Position numbers and translations under genes: made by a program
Notes under the pieces: generated by a model
Databases searched by the model: none
The model's input: the letters and a program-made list of their open reading frames with translations, nothing else
Told to the model about the DNA's origin: nothing
NCBI GenBank assembly: GCA_002369525.1
Contig: DFFN01000149.1
Span: 1-44,760, forward strand
Source: Lachnoclostridium sp. UBA3775
GTDB lineage: Bacteria; Bacillota; Clostridia; Lachnospirales; Lachnospiraceae
Reading direction: 5' to 3'
Length of the DNA: 44,760 nt
In this document: one piece after another, positions 15,534-23,285 of the stretch
How the letters are laid out: each line of letters opens with the position of its first letter
How positions within the stretch are numbered: position 1 is the stretch's first letter

Positions 15534-17819
15534 TTATTCCCGGGGATGCTTATCCGCATATGCCTCAAAATCCTCAAGAGGAACAGGTTTTGAGAAATAA
15601 TAACCCTGATACAGGCTGCAGCCCATGCCCCTTAACAGCTCAAACTGCTCTTCGGTCTCGACGCCTTCCACGAGGGAGATCATCTCGAGATCCTCCGTCA
15701 TCCTGATAATGTTTTTGATTATCTTGCTTGCCCTGACATTCTGCACGCTCTGCCTTAAAAATACCATGTCGATCTTCAGAAGGTCCACAGGCATGTCCTT
15801 TAAGAGATTAAGCGAGGAATAGCCGCTGCCGAAATCGTCCATTTCGATAATGAAGCCTGCCTCCCTGAATTTCTCCAGGGTTTTAAGCCTGTTCCCTTCA
15901 TCATTCATCATCACGGTTTCGGTAATCTCGATTCTGAGCATCGAAGGCTCCAGATCATATTCCTTTATAAGTCCCTTTATCTCTTCCACCACATCAAGGA
16001 AGAAAAAGTCCTTCGGGGAAATGTTCACGGAAAGCACCAGCTTCCTCCCCTGCTTCTTCCATTTGGAAAGCACCTCGCAGGCCGAACGCCACATAAACCT
16101 GTCCACCTCGGCTATCCTGCCGTTTTTCTCAAACAGCGGTATGAAAACACCGGGCGACAAAAACCCGAGTTCGGGATGTATCCACCTTACAAGGACCTCC
16201 GCTCCGATCACGGCACCGTCCTTATCAACAAGAGGCTGGAAATAGGGCCTTACCTGCTTTTCGGCAATTGCGGAGGTCAGCTGGCTGTTAAGCTTCTGTT
16301 CGGTAAATATACTTTCCCTGAGCTTATCGTCATAGACCGCAATGTGCTTTTCGTACTGGCCCTTAATTGAAGACAGGGCCATATGGGCACAGTCGAACAT
16401 ATCCGAAACTTCATAGTCTCTGTCGTTCACCTCATAAACACCGAGCTGGATCAGGACATGAAGCTCTACATTCCCGTCGCTTACCTTAAAATCGTTAAGC
16501 TCCTTTTCGACAGCCTCCGTATCAAACTCATCCTTGGAGATGAAAAGGCCGAAGGTATCATGGGTCATGCGGCCGTAAACACCCTTTCCGCCGAAGGTTT
16601 TGATCATCCACTTCGCGGCTTCCTTCACAACAAGGTCGCTAAATGCGATGCCGTAGGTATCGTTTATGATCTTATAGCCGTTGATATCAACATAAACAAC
16701 GAGGTACCTGAGCCTGTGCACTGCCACAAGTCTGTCATGTATCTTGTCAAAAAGATATTCCCTTGCAAAAAGGCCCGTCATCGTATCGTGTGTGGCATTG
16801 TATATCTTGTCGGCAATAGACTTCTGTTCTTCTGTATTTTCCCTGATACGGAAGGATACAGCCTCCTTCTTTCCGTTTTCGCCTGTTATGTAATGCTTGA
16901 TGATCACATAGTATTTCTCGTTTGCGCTTCCGAAGCCCACCACACGCCTGAACGGTATATCGGTGTCGATTTCGGAAAGATCGCCGAACATGTCATACAA
17001 TATCATTGCGGCATTGACATAGGTCTTTTCGTTAATATCCATTATTTCCTGGCATTTACGGTTCGCATATATGCAGTTTTTGTTTTCGTCAAAGAAGATC
17101 AGGCCTTCGGTCAGATTCTCGGCCAGATTGACAAGGATTTTATTCCTGAGCCGCACCGGACGGTAAAACAGTGAAAAATAGAAAATAAGGACTGCGCAGA
17201 TCACAAAGCCTATCATCGACGTATCGACCGGCAGACCGGATATGGTATAAACTGCCTGCCATGCGGCTCCTATCAATATGGTAAGGAAAACCACAAAATA
17301 TCTTTCAAAATAGATTTTCGAAACACGCATCATCTTCACAATGAAGATTGCTATAACGCTCAACAAAATGCCGTAACACAGAAAACGATGATAAAGCTGC
17401 CATGTATGCGGTTCCAGAGTGTAATAAACCCTGTTGCCGACATCCTTCTGCCCCGTTGTGAAGGCATGATGGAAAAACGGATTGAAGGCATACTGAATGA
17501 AATCTATCAGTATGAGGGTATATATCATCCATTTAAACCTGGAATTTTTCCATTTGAGATTACAGTATACAAAAGCGAAAGAGAGCAGGGAATCCACCAC
17601 TATATCCATTCCCATGAAGAAAATATAATAGCCTGCGGTTGCGAGACGTCTGCTTGACGTCAGGATTATGATGAAATTTCCGATAACGGGTATCAAAAAG
17701 GCACACTCGATCCTGAAAACATACACAGCAATCGGCTTGCGCGATTTTTTCGCAGTGGCCGCGCAGCTTATGAGTGCGAATAATAATATGATATATATTA
17801 TTATAAACCCGTCTCTCAC
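15534..17819 (-). CDS. Membrane EAL phosphodiesterase with 7-TM sensor, PAS and degenerate GGDEF
   Basis: 761 residues starting with GTG 17819, 3 bases after the lipase stop. Order: about seven N-terminal TM helices (1-225, histidine-kinase-type 7TM sensor), a PAS-like domain (about 230-330; NLAENLTEGLIFFDENKN), GGDEF fold (about 345-495) and EAL domain (about 505-755). In the GGDEF active site the motif reads GRMTHDTFG (near 416), so the cyclase site is destroyed. The EAL site is intact in form: ExLxR (EVLVR), NISPKDF, EITET, MDDFGSGYSSL, KID and VEGVETEEQ. It should therefore hydrolyse c-di-GMP, perhaps with the GGDEF fold as a GTP-sensing module. Last gene of the 22.3-15.5 kb operon. Confidence 0.92.
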   Translation of the reverse strand: MRDGFIIIYIILLFALISCAATAKKSRKPIAVYVFRIECAFLIPVIGNFIIILTSSRRLATAGYYIFFMGMDIVVDSLLSFAFVYCNLKWKNSRFKWMIYTLILIDFIQYAFNPFFHHAFTTGQKDVGNRVYYTLEPHTWQLYHRFLCYGILLSVIAIFIVKMMRVSKIYFERYFVVFLTILIGAAWQAVYTISGLPVDTSMIGFVICAVLIFYFSLFYRPVRLRNKILVNLAENLTEGLIFFDENKNCIYANRKCQEIMDINEKTYVNAAMILYDMFGDLSEIDTDIPFRRVVGFGSANEKYYVIIKHYITGENGKKEAVSFRIRENTEEQKSIADKIYNATHDTMTGLFAREYLFDKIHDRLVAVHRLRYLVVYVDINGYKIINDTYGIAFSDLVVKEAAKWMIKTFGGKGVYGRMTHDTFGLFISKDEFDTEAVEKELNDFKVSDGNVELHVLIQLGVYEVNDRDYEVSDMFDCAHMALSSIKGQYEKHIAVYDDKLRESIFTEQKLNSQLTSAIAEKQVRPYFQPLVDKDGAVIGAEVLVRWIHPELGFLSPGVFIPLFEKNGRIAEVDRFMWRSACEVLSKWKKQGRKLVLSVNISPKDFFFLDVVEEIKGLIKEYDLEPSMLRIEITETVMMNDEGNRLKTLEKFREAGFIIEMDDFGSGYSSLNLLKDMPVDLLKIDMVFLRQSVQNVRASKIIKNIIRMTEDLEMISLVEGVETEEQFELLRGMGCSLYQGYYFSKPVPLEDFEAYADKHPRE

Positions 17820-17822
17820 CTA

Positions 17823-19562
17823 TCAGTTCCCTTTCTCCTTGCTTTTGCCGCGGCTTCTGACAGCCAGTACAAGCATTGCCGATATCAATATGCCTGCAGC
17901 ACCGCATATGATTATGATCGGCATCAAATTATCCGAAGACTTTTCGCTGCTCTCATCCTTTGCCAAGCTGCTTTCGGTATCCGGCTCTGTTCCCGATTCC
18001 GGACCTGACTCCGCACTCGATTCCGAACCTGACTCCGCACTTGATTCACCGCCCGGACCGGCACCCGGATCCGGATCTTTTCCGGCACTGCTTTCCTTAT
18101 CCTCCGGCGTCCTGCCCTCAGGGTCGTAGGGCTTCTTTACGGGCTCCGCAAAAAAATCATCTGCCTTTACAGAGTCTGCCAGCAGGTAGTAGCTGTATGG
18201 CATATGCGGCGAGGTCACGAAATCATTAAGTGTCAGCTGAATCAGCAGCGTGACCAGATCGCCGAGCTGATCGCAGTTTAAAAGAAGCGTAAGATTATCC
18301 TTCCTTGATTCAGCCGTCATATTACGGTCAAACAACGCCCTGAAGCACTGCATGAGCGCAACAGGCGGCATGCAGATATATGATTTTTCCGGATCGTCCT
18401 CTTTAACGACAAGGTGGCTTTTCTTTCTTGCGTTCTCAGGTATGGACTCAAAAATGCGTCCTGCCTCTTTTGTATCGAGAAGTATCGACACACCGCTTCC
18501 GCTGACGCCTGTTATATGCACGCACTGAAGGGTGTTGAGCGATTTCACCGGTGAGCTGCCCTTCGCGATGAAGGAAGCAAACACATCGGAAAACCTTCTT
18601 ATTTTTTTCTCGTCTCCGTTGTATTTAAAGGCTTTGCCGTCTCTTGTGCAGCTGTCCTTAAAAGCTTCCTTGTCAGCCTTTGACATGGAAAGCAGGGCGC
18701 TCCTTCCGTAAAGCATGAAGCCCCAGCTTCCGAGCGGAATAACCGGTATCATGTCGTCCCTGTTTATTATATTGAAAATGCTCTGATACTTTTCCTCGCC
18801 GACATCCTTGTGCATAGTCGAGCCGGGCGCGGCAAAGGTATAGGCATAACTTCTTTTTCCGTCGTCAATAAGCTTTGCTGCAAGAAGATTGGCAACCGCC
18901 CCTCCTCTTGAATGACCGCTTATCCAGTAGGTGTCGCCGTTAATGCCAAGCTCCTCATTGTATTCGCGCACATAATCATATACATGGCCCGAGGTGATCT
19001 CAAAGCCCTCATGATTTATCATGTCCCAGCCGTTTTCGCTTTTTATGTTGTCAAAGCCGAGATCGAAATTGCTGAGCCACTCTTCGGCAGTGCCGTTCGT
19101 TCCCCTGATCATGACAGCCACAAGGGTTCTGTCGCCTATTTTTTTATGACCGATATATATTTCGGTGCGGTGTATGCTGTCAGCCTCGCCTGCTTTCGGA
19201 AGCTCGACATCGCGCACATCCGAAAAACCGAGGTGTTCCATGAAAGCTATCGCATCCATCTGTCTGCCGCCGAGCGTAAAAACCGACGGATTTCCGGAAT
19301 ATTCCTTGTAGCACAGCATGGAAAGGATCGCGGAAAGCCTTGCAACGGACGGGTTGAACTCCTTTTCGCCGGACATAAACCACGAATCGTCCGGGGTATC
19401 ATAGGAAAGCTCCGCGTCAACCACCGCTCCCGCCTGGCTGATGTGATAAACTCCGGACTGCTCCTCCGCTTTTGCGACAAGGCACATTTTTCCTGCGGCA
19501 AACAGGATAAGGCCAAGCAATGCAAGCATCAGGCAGGTTTTAAGCGTCCGTTGTTTTTTCAT
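17823..19562 (-). CDS. Surface-anchored class 3 lipase-like alpha/beta hydrolase
   Basis: 579 residues. Signal-peptide-like N-terminus (hydrophobic 11-30, AKA site), then a lipase class 3 fold with nucleophile motif GHSRGGAVANLL near residue 215 and FAAPGST downstream; IRGTNGTAEEWLSNFD supplies the oxyanion-region motif. After about 460 comes a Pro/Glu/Ser-rich spacer with two 24-base direct repeats, then one TM helix (about 547-567) and a basic tail RSRGKSKEKGN. No LPXTG motif, so it is held by the TM helix, not by sortase. Substrate unknown: lipid, ester or glycan-linked acyl. ATGA overlap with the aminotransferase upstream and 3-base gap to the EAL gene. Confidence 0.85.
   Translation of the reverse strand: MKKQRTLKTCLMLALLGLILFAAGKMCLVAKAEEQSGVYHISQAGAVVDAELSYDTPDDSWFMSGEKEFNPSVARLSAILSMLCYKEYSGNPSVFTLGGRQMDAIAFMEHLGFSDVRDVELPKAGEADSIHRTEIYIGHKKIGDRTLVAVMIRGTNGTAEEWLSNFDLGFDNIKSENGWDMINHEGFEITSGHVYDYVREYNEELGINGDTYWISGHSRGGAVANLLAAKLIDDGKRSYAYTFAAPGSTMHKDVGEEKYQSIFNIINRDDMIPVIPLGSWGFMLYGRSALLSMSKADKEAFKDSCTRDGKAFKYNGDEKKIRRFSDVFASFIAKGSSPVKSLNTLQCVHITGVSGSGVSILLDTKEAGRIFESIPENARKKSHLVVKEDDPEKSYICMPPVALMQCFRALFDRNMTAESRKDNLTLLLNCDQLGDLVTLLIQLTLNDFVTSPHMPYSYYLLADSVKADDFFAEPVKKPYDPEGRTPEDKESSAGKDPDPGAGPGGESSAESGSESSAESGPESGTEPDTESSLAKDESSEKSSDNLMPIIIICGAAGILISAMLVLAVRSRGKSKEKGN
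17995..18042. repeat. 24-bp tandem repeat inside the lipase spacer
   Basis: Two adjoining 24-bp units (17995-18018 and 18019-18042) match at 22 of 24 bases and encode two copies of an 8-residue Ser-Ala-Glu-Ser-Gly-x-Glu-Ser unit. A degenerate partial third unit follows. Such in-frame repeats can expand or shrink the cell-wall spacer. Confidence 0.85.
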
Positions 19563-20740
19563 TGTTTTCCCAGTTCGGCCCTTCTCTTTTCAACAAAGCG
19601 CTTAATTCTTTCAAGCGCTATTTTTATGTTTTCAATGCTGTAGGCATAGGATATACGAAGGAAGCCCTCGCCGCAGTCGCCGAACGCGGTGCCCGGAACA
19701 ACGGCAACCTTTTCCTCATAAAGAAGTCTTGTCGCGAACTCATCGCTCGTCATCTCAAGGCTCTTGATGCAGGGGAATACATAGAAAGCGCCCTTTGCCT
19801 CAAACGTTTCAAGTCCCATGTCGTTAAGTTCTTTGATGAGGTAACGTCTTCTCTGGTCATATGCATCCCTCATACGCTCCACATCCTTGTCGCCGTTGCG
19901 GAGCGCTTCCACAGCGGCATACTGGCTCGTGGTGGGTGCGCACATGATCGCAAACTGGTGTACCTTTAACATCTGCTCGATTATAAGCTGCGGTCCGCAG
20001 GCATAACCCAGTCTCCATCCCGTCATTGCGTGGGACTTTGAAAAACCGTTAATCACTATCGTCCTCTCCCACATTCCCGGGATAGATGCGATCGAGCAGT
20101 GCTTTTCCTCGCCGTAGGTAAGCTCGGAATATATCTCGTCGGATATTACGAAAATATCCTTTTCAATGCAGACCTTTGCAATTTTTTCAAGCTCCTCTCG
20201 GTTCATGGTCGAACCGGTCGGGTTGTTCGGGAACGGAAGCACCAGAAGCTTTGTCTTATCTGTGATTGCTTCAAGCAGCTCCTCCGGCGTAAGCTTAAAC
20301 TCGTTTTCGGCCTTTAAATTTACGATCACCGGCTTTCCGCCCGTAAGTATTGCACAGGGCTCGTAGGAAACGTAGGAAGGCTGGGGAATGATGACCTCTT
20401 CCTTCGGGCAGAGCATTACGCGGAGCGCCAGATCTATCGCCTCGCTGCCGCCGACCGTGATGAACACTTCCTTTTTCGGATTATATTCAATGCCGTAATG
20501 ACGCTTTAAATAAAGCGATACTTCCTTCTTAAGCTCGGCAAGACCGGAGTTTGAAGTGTAGTGGGTATGTCCGCGCTCAAGCGAGTAGATACCCTCCTCG
20601 CATATATGCCAGGGAGTCTCAAAATCAGGTTCGCCGACGCCGAGTGAAATAGCGTCCTTCATTTCGCTTACTATATCAAAAAATTTTCTTATACCGCTGG
20701 GTTTGATGTCAACAACGGTATGGTTAAGTGGGTTTCTCAT
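19559..20740 (-). CDS. PLP-dependent class I/II aminotransferase
   Basis: 393 residues, fold-type I aminotransferase of the AspC/PatA group that acts on amino acids (probably alanine, aspartate or aromatic). Visible: SLGVGEPDFETP, YTSNSGLAELKKE, PFPNNPTGSTM, SDEIYSELTY and the PLP-lysine motif INGFSKSHAMTGWRLGY near residue 233, plus FLRISYAYSIENI with the substrate-carboxylate Arg. ATGA overlap with the Lrp gene upstream and with the lipase gene downstream. Lrp-aminotransferase pairs are a common arrangement, pointing to amino-acid-responsive control. Confidence 0.94.
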   Translation of the reverse strand: MRNPLNHTVVDIKPSGIRKFFDIVSEMKDAISLGVGEPDFETPWHICEEGIYSLERGHTHYTSNSGLAELKKEVSLYLKRHYGIEYNPKKEVFITVGGSEAIDLALRVMLCPKEEVIIPQPSYVSYEPCAILTGGKPVIVNLKAENEFKLTPEELLEAITDKTKLLVLPFPNNPTGSTMNREELEKIAKVCIEKDIFVISDEIYSELTYGEEKHCSIASIPGMWERTIVINGFSKSHAMTGWRLGYACGPQLIIEQMLKVHQFAIMCAPTTSQYAAVEALRNGDKDVERMRDAYDQRRRYLIKELNDMGLETFEAKGAFYVFPCIKSLEMTSDEFATRLLYEEKVAVVPGTAFGDCGEGFLRISYAYSIENIKIALERIKRFVEKRRAELGKQ

Positions 20741-21219
20741 GGTGTGATAAGCATCCTTTCGTCTTCATTTTCGCCGATAAGCGTGAGGCCGTGCTGTTTG
20801 TATTTTTTCAGCACAAAGCTTGTGGAGGTGGAAACAACCGCCTCCATGGGCGCAAGCTTGTGGGCCACGAACTCCGCGACTTCCTTCAGCGTCTTTCCGA
20901 CGATGGTTACCGAAAGGTCAAAGCCGCCGCTCATCAGATACAGCGCCTCAACCTCGTCAAATTTATATATTCTCTCGGCTATCCTGTCAAAGCCCATGCC
21001 TCTCTGAGGCGTTACCTTGACTTCGATAAGGGCCGTAACTCTTTCCTCCTCAACCTTGTCCCAGTTGATAAGGGTCGGATAACCGCAGATGATGCGTTCC
21101 TTTTCCAGCCGCTCGATCTCAGCCTTTATCTTTTCCTCGCTCTCTCCGAGCATTTCCGCCAGCTCCTTGACGCTGAGCTTTGAGTTCTGGTCTATTGCCT
21201 TTAAGATTTTTGTCTCCAT
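20737..21219 (-). CDS. Lrp/AsnC family transcriptional regulator
   Basis: 160 residues from ATG 21219, preceded by GGAGG; the longer frame to 21285 would run into the upstream gene. N-terminal winged HTH (LKAIDQNSKLSVKELAEMLG, then a recognition helix), followed by an RAM/Lrp ligand-binding domain (VTALIEVKVTPQRGMGFD, LMSGGFDLSVTIVGKTLKEV). Overlaps the aminotransferase start by ATGA, so likely controls the same operon in response to an amino acid. Confidence 0.92.
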   Translation of the reverse strand: METKILKAIDQNSKLSVKELAEMLGESEEKIKAEIERLEKERIICGYPTLINWDKVEEERVTALIEVKVTPQRGMGFDRIAERIYKFDEVEALYLMSGGFDLSVTIVGKTLKEVAEFVAHKLAPMEAVVSTSTSFVLKKYKQHGLTLIGENEDERMLITP

Positions 21220-21241
21220 TTTTCCTCCGTGCCGGGCCCGC

Positions 21242-22264
21242 CTATTCCTGTGCTTTCCCAAGGGAATCCTCCCTGAAGGGTTCAAGGAAGCGCAGCTCGT
21301 CGTTATTTATTATTTTTTTATCGTTACCCTTTTCCAAAGTGCCGATGACGGCCGCCTCAACTCCCGCCTCGGCGCAGACCGCGACTGCGGCCTCCGGTTC
21401 ATCGCTTACAAGGATCATGCATCCGCCCGAAAGCAGAACATAGGGGTCTGTATCGAGGGTTTCGCATATTTCTATCGTCAGCGTGTCAAGCAGTATGCTT
21501 TGAAGATCTGCCGTCATTCCGAGGTGGGTCTGCTCCGACAGTTCCCAGAGTGCCGCAAAAATTCCGCCCTCGCCCGCGGCGACAGAGTAGTTCACATAAG
21601 GCCACAGCTTTCTTAAAAAGCCCTCATCAAAAAGCTTTTCGCACTCTCTCAAAAACCTTCCGGTCTCAAGGAAGCTTTTCGCGTACTTTGCTTCAAGCAC
21701 CTCCGGATTTCGTTTTCCAAGCACCGCCGCGCCCTCGCAGCCGGCGCTTCCGATCATTATGATGCTTTCCGCTGCGTCTTTACCGGCATTTTTAAAGCAG
21801 GCGTTTTCACTCTCTGCCTTTAATATGCTTTCACCTGCGCAGACCGAAACGCTTAAAGTTGCCGTTTCCGACCGGTTTCTTGAAATCACGATATCGGAAA
21901 GCTTTATTTTAAGCACATCCGCGGTCTCCCTGAGTGCCCTTACCTGCTCCCTTATAAGCTTTTCCTCCGTGCTTTGCGGAAACGACAGGTTAAGGGAAGC
22001 CTGCTTCGGAATTTTTCCCGCGGCAGTGCACTTCATGGCCGCACGCATAAGCGTATAAGCAATTTCTTCTTCGCCCGCATCATGGCACAGTGCCGAAAAG
22101 ATCATTCTTTTCGAAAGGCTTCCGGCCGCAAACATAACATGGTCCGAAACGCTTAAGCCTTCTCTTCTTGCGGAAAAAGGCTTTCCCAAATAGGTTTCGC
22201 CCGCAACCTTAACGGCCACACGGTCAAACTCCGAAGAACTGATTTTTCCTTCCGGCTTTTTCAC
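21242..22264 (-). CDS. HypE/AIR-synthase-like protein, divergent
   Basis: 340 residues. The C-terminal half shows the AIR-synthase C-terminal domain: VAAGEGGIFAALWELSEQTHLG, LTIEICETLDTDPYVLLSGG, as in hydrogenase-maturation HypE and thiamine-monophosphate-kinase-like proteins. The N-terminal ATP-binding half has lost the usual GxGxDCA motif, so activity is uncertain; no hydrogenase genes are near. Start: GTG 22264 has GGAG 6 bases upstream and a 25-nt leader from the mapped-by-eye promoter; ATG 22285 would leave an almost leaderless mRNA without an RBS. Heads the operon HypE-like, Lrp, aminotransferase, lipase, EAL. Confidence 0.75.
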   Translation of the reverse strand: MKKPEGKISSSEFDRVAVKVAGETYLGKPFSARREGLSVSDHVMFAAGSLSKRMIFSALCHDAGEEEIAYTLMRAAMKCTAAGKIPKQASLNLSFPQSTEEKLIREQVRALRETADVLKIKLSDIVISRNRSETATLSVSVCAGESILKAESENACFKNAGKDAAESIIMIGSAGCEGAAVLGKRNPEVLEAKYAKSFLETGRFLRECEKLFDEGFLRKLWPYVNYSVAAGEGGIFAALWELSEQTHLGMTADLQSILLDTLTIEICETLDTDPYVLLSGGCMILVSDEPEAAVAVCAEAGVEAAVIGTLEKGNDKKIINNDELRFLEPFREDSLGKAQE

Positions 22265-22295
22265 ACACTGCTCCGACTTTAACATAGGATAAATT

Positions 22296-22324
22296 ATTAT
22301 ACCATTTTTTTGACGTCGGGGCAA
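22296..22324 (-). promoter_or_regulatory. Sigma-A promoter for HypE-like/Lrp/lipase/EAL operon
   Basis: On the minus strand TTGCCC (22319-22324), 17-nt spacer, TATAAT (22296-22301). Expected start about 22289. It is divergent from the aldose-epimerase promoter, only 23 bases away. Confidence 0.68.
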
Positions 22325-22346
22325 GTTTTTTCTTTTGCCGGCGTGC

Positions 22347-22375
22347 TTGACAAAAACATAAAATCACAGTAAAAT
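22347..22375 (+). promoter_or_regulatory. Sigma-A promoter for aldose-epimerase-like gene
   Basis: TTGACA (22347-22352), 17-nt spacer, TAAAAT (22370-22375), followed by GGAGGG and ATG 22408. Confidence 0.8.
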
Positions 22376-22407
22376 CGTAACAAATATATATCAGCGGAGG
22401 GTTTACA

Positions 22408-23277
22408 ATGGTTGTCACGCTTGAAAACGATTATTTAAGACTCAGGATATCACAAAACGGAGCAGAACTGGTTTCGGTTTACAACAAAGAGAAGAACTGC
22501 GAAATGCTCTGGAATGCGGGAGATGCATGGAAAAGACACTCTCCCGTCCTTTTTCCGATCGTCGGCGGTCTAAAGGACAAGAGCTACTGTGTGAACGGCA
22601 AGCACTTCTCTATGGGCCAGCACGGCTTTGCAAGGGACAAAAAATTCGAACTGTTTGACAGGACACCCGACTCGGTGACGCTTGAGCTCAGGGAAGATGC
22701 CGAAACTCTTTCCGTTTTCCCCTTCTCCTTCAGGCTGTATCTCAGCTACATCCTTGAGGGAAAGAACATACAGGTCGGCTGGAAGGTCTACAACCCGAAT
22801 GACTGCGAACTGCACTTTTCGATCGGCGGCCATCCGGCTTTCATGTGCCCGACAGGCGAGGGTAAACAGAGTGAGTGCTACCTTCACTTTGACGAGGAAG
22901 GCCCCCTTTCATACAACCGGCTTTCAGACGACGGGCTCTGCAAGCCCGAAATGCTTAGTCTTTCTACCGATAACGGCTATGTTTCCCTGCCCGATGATTT
23001 CTTCGACCATGATGCTTATGTAATGTATAACGACAGGATGCGCACGATCGCTCTGGCAGACAAAGACAGAAACGATTATCTGCGCGTGCATTTTGACACT
23101 CCGGTTTACGGAATATGGTCCGCAAAAGGCAAACATGCCCCCTTCGTCTGCATTGAGCCCTGGTACGGCAGATGCGATGCCGTCGACTTTTCGGGAGACT
23201 GGCAGGACAGGGAGCACGATAACCATATCGATGCCGGCGAAGAATGGTCCGGCGGCTATATGATCGAAGTGGTTTAA
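22408..23277 (+). CDS. Aldose 1-epimerase family protein
   Basis: 289-residue cytoplasmic protein of the galactose-mutarotase/LacX-like group that interconverts sugar anomers. Motifs: NGAELVSVYNKEKNCEMLWN near the N-terminus, SPVLFPIVGGLKD, GQHGFARDKKF with the catalytic-type His, IGGHPAFMCP with the second His, and a C-terminal CIEPWYGRCD carrying the Glu expected for the general base. GGAGGG RBS. Monocistronic and convergent with the GGDEF-EAL gene; only 8 bases separate the two stop codons. Exact sugar substrate unknown. Confidence 0.9.
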   Translation: MVVTLENDYLRLRISQNGAELVSVYNKEKNCEMLWNAGDAWKRHSPVLFPIVGGLKDKSYCVNGKHFSMGQHGFARDKKFELFDRTPDSVTLELREDAETLSVFPFSFRLYLSYILEGKNIQVGWKVYNPNDCELHFSIGGHPAFMCPTGEGKQSECYLHFDEEGPLSYNRLSDDGLCKPEMLSLSTDNGYVSLPDDFFDHDAYVMYNDRMRTIALADKDRNDYLRVHFDTPVYGIWSAKGKHAPFVCIEPWYGRCDAVDFSGDWQDREHDNHIDAGEEWSGGYMIEVV

Positions 23278-23285
23278 GACCGGGA

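Noticed and set aside
16383..17174. 263-residue open frame on the plus strand
   Set aside because: Antisense to the EAL protein gene, no known motif.
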